NCBI GenBank assembly: GCA_038748775.1
Contig: JBCDIT010000002.1
Location: forward strand, 186,001 to 250,000
DNA from: DAIQNV01 sp038748775
Lineage (GTDB): Bacteria > Planctomycetota > Phycisphaerae > Phycisphaerales > UBA1924
DNA length: 64,000 nt
Direction: 5' to 3'
The stretch's first letter is position 1. Each line of letters opens with the position of its first letter. The translations under genes and the position numbers were made by a program. Positions 63,773 through 64,000 of this stretch are shown one piece after another. A model generated the notes under the pieces. The model was not told the origin of the DNA. It saw nothing but the letters and a program-made list of their open reading frames with translations, and searched no databases.

Positions 63773-64000
63773 GTGACGACTATGGACACCGAACCGCACC
63801 ATTCCGCAGCAGAGCACACCGGCCACGTCGTGATGGCGAAACCGGACGACAAGGACCCGCACGCGACCCGTTGGGGGGATTTCCTCAAGGCGTGTATCCG
63901 GTTCAAGGGTTCTGACCTGATCCTGAAGACTGATCAGCCGCCGAGCATCCGCCTGAAAGGCGCGCTCAAGAAGCTCGACACGGCGCCGATCACGCTCGAA
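63773..64000 (+). CDS. pilT: Type IV pilus twitching ATPase PilT-like, 5' part
   Basis: 76 residues seen; the frame runs off the window. A GTG at 63773 with GGGAG eight bases upstream is preferred over the ATG at 63782. After a variable N-terminus (about 35 residues) comes WGDFLKACIRFKGSDLILKTDQPPSIRLKGALKKLD, the PAS-like N-terminal domain of PilT/PilB-type ATPases (usual form: GASDLHL...PP..R..G.L..L). The Walker A and the rest lie beyond the window, so PilT versus PilU or another retraction ATPase cannot be settled here. Confidence 0.75.
   Translation, partial: MTTMDTEPHHSAAEHTGHVVMAKPDDKDPHATRWGDFLKACIRFKGSDLILKTDQPPSIRLKGALKKLDTAPITLE

Overview
This is GC-rich DNA with dense coding on both strands and no tRNA, rRNA or CRISPR array that I can see. 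The gene content points to a Gram-negative planctomycete, most likely class Phycisphaerae. The signs are: many secreted proteins ending in a VPTP- or PLPHP-type PEP-CTERM-like tail with terminal Arg residues; a secreted protein with a C-terminal GC-ending dockerin-like repeat; a type II pseudopilin with a planctomycete-style C-terminus; and a complete bamA-skp-lpxD-lpxC envelope block. The taxon is an inference from these families, not a database result.

Layout. 1-8.2 kb: a truncated GT-C glycosyltransferase coupled to a membrane-anchored dual-specificity phosphatase, then recR-rpoN behind a candidate sigma-54 promoter, a PEP-CTERM-like protein, rlmN and asnS. 8.2-17.2 kb (minus strand): ybeY-corC, bamA-skp-lpxD-lpxC and a pseudopilin coupled to a membrane protein, covering outer-membrane biogenesis and lipid A. 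17.5-25.4 kb is an accessory-looking stretch: a coiled-coil protein, DoxX-like and TerB-like proteins, two tandem paralogues of an unrecognised ~137-residue family, a divergently placed and apparently catalytically dead relative of class II fructose-bisphosphatase, and a Fic protein lying between a secreted-protein gene and a 5' fragment of a paralogue of it.

25.4-32.1 kb (mainly minus): nuoE and nuoF, separated by small membrane or lipoprotein genes. nuoF runs tightly into a phospholipid set (YnbA-like CDP-alcohol phosphatidyltransferase, CdsA-like, PlsC-like, PhyH-like). 32.3-48 kb: a CPBP protease, an ABC-2 permease, a SpoIIE-type phosphatase, a spondin-domain protein, a beta-helix protein, a very acidic membrane protein, rsmE, a secreted alpha/alpha-toroid protein, an M32 carboxypeptidase and a dockerin-tailed protein. 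48-58.5 kb: a membrane Ser/Thr kinase, SDR/ArsR pair, lipoprotein, astB, a second PEP-CTERM-like paralogue, bioY, an SRPBCC-like protein and Mn-type SOD. 58.5-64 kb: a sigma-70 factor with a structured leader, three tandem PEP-CTERM-like paralogues each with its own terminator, and the start of pilT.

The most unusual signals are the degenerate FBPase-II homologue with its two paralogous neighbours, a dispersed ~135-bp two-hairpin repeat that begins exactly at the stop codon of two unrelated genes (with a third diverged copy on the other strand), paired operator-like palindromes before the fic gene, and the triplicated PLPHP-tailed secreted family next to pilT.
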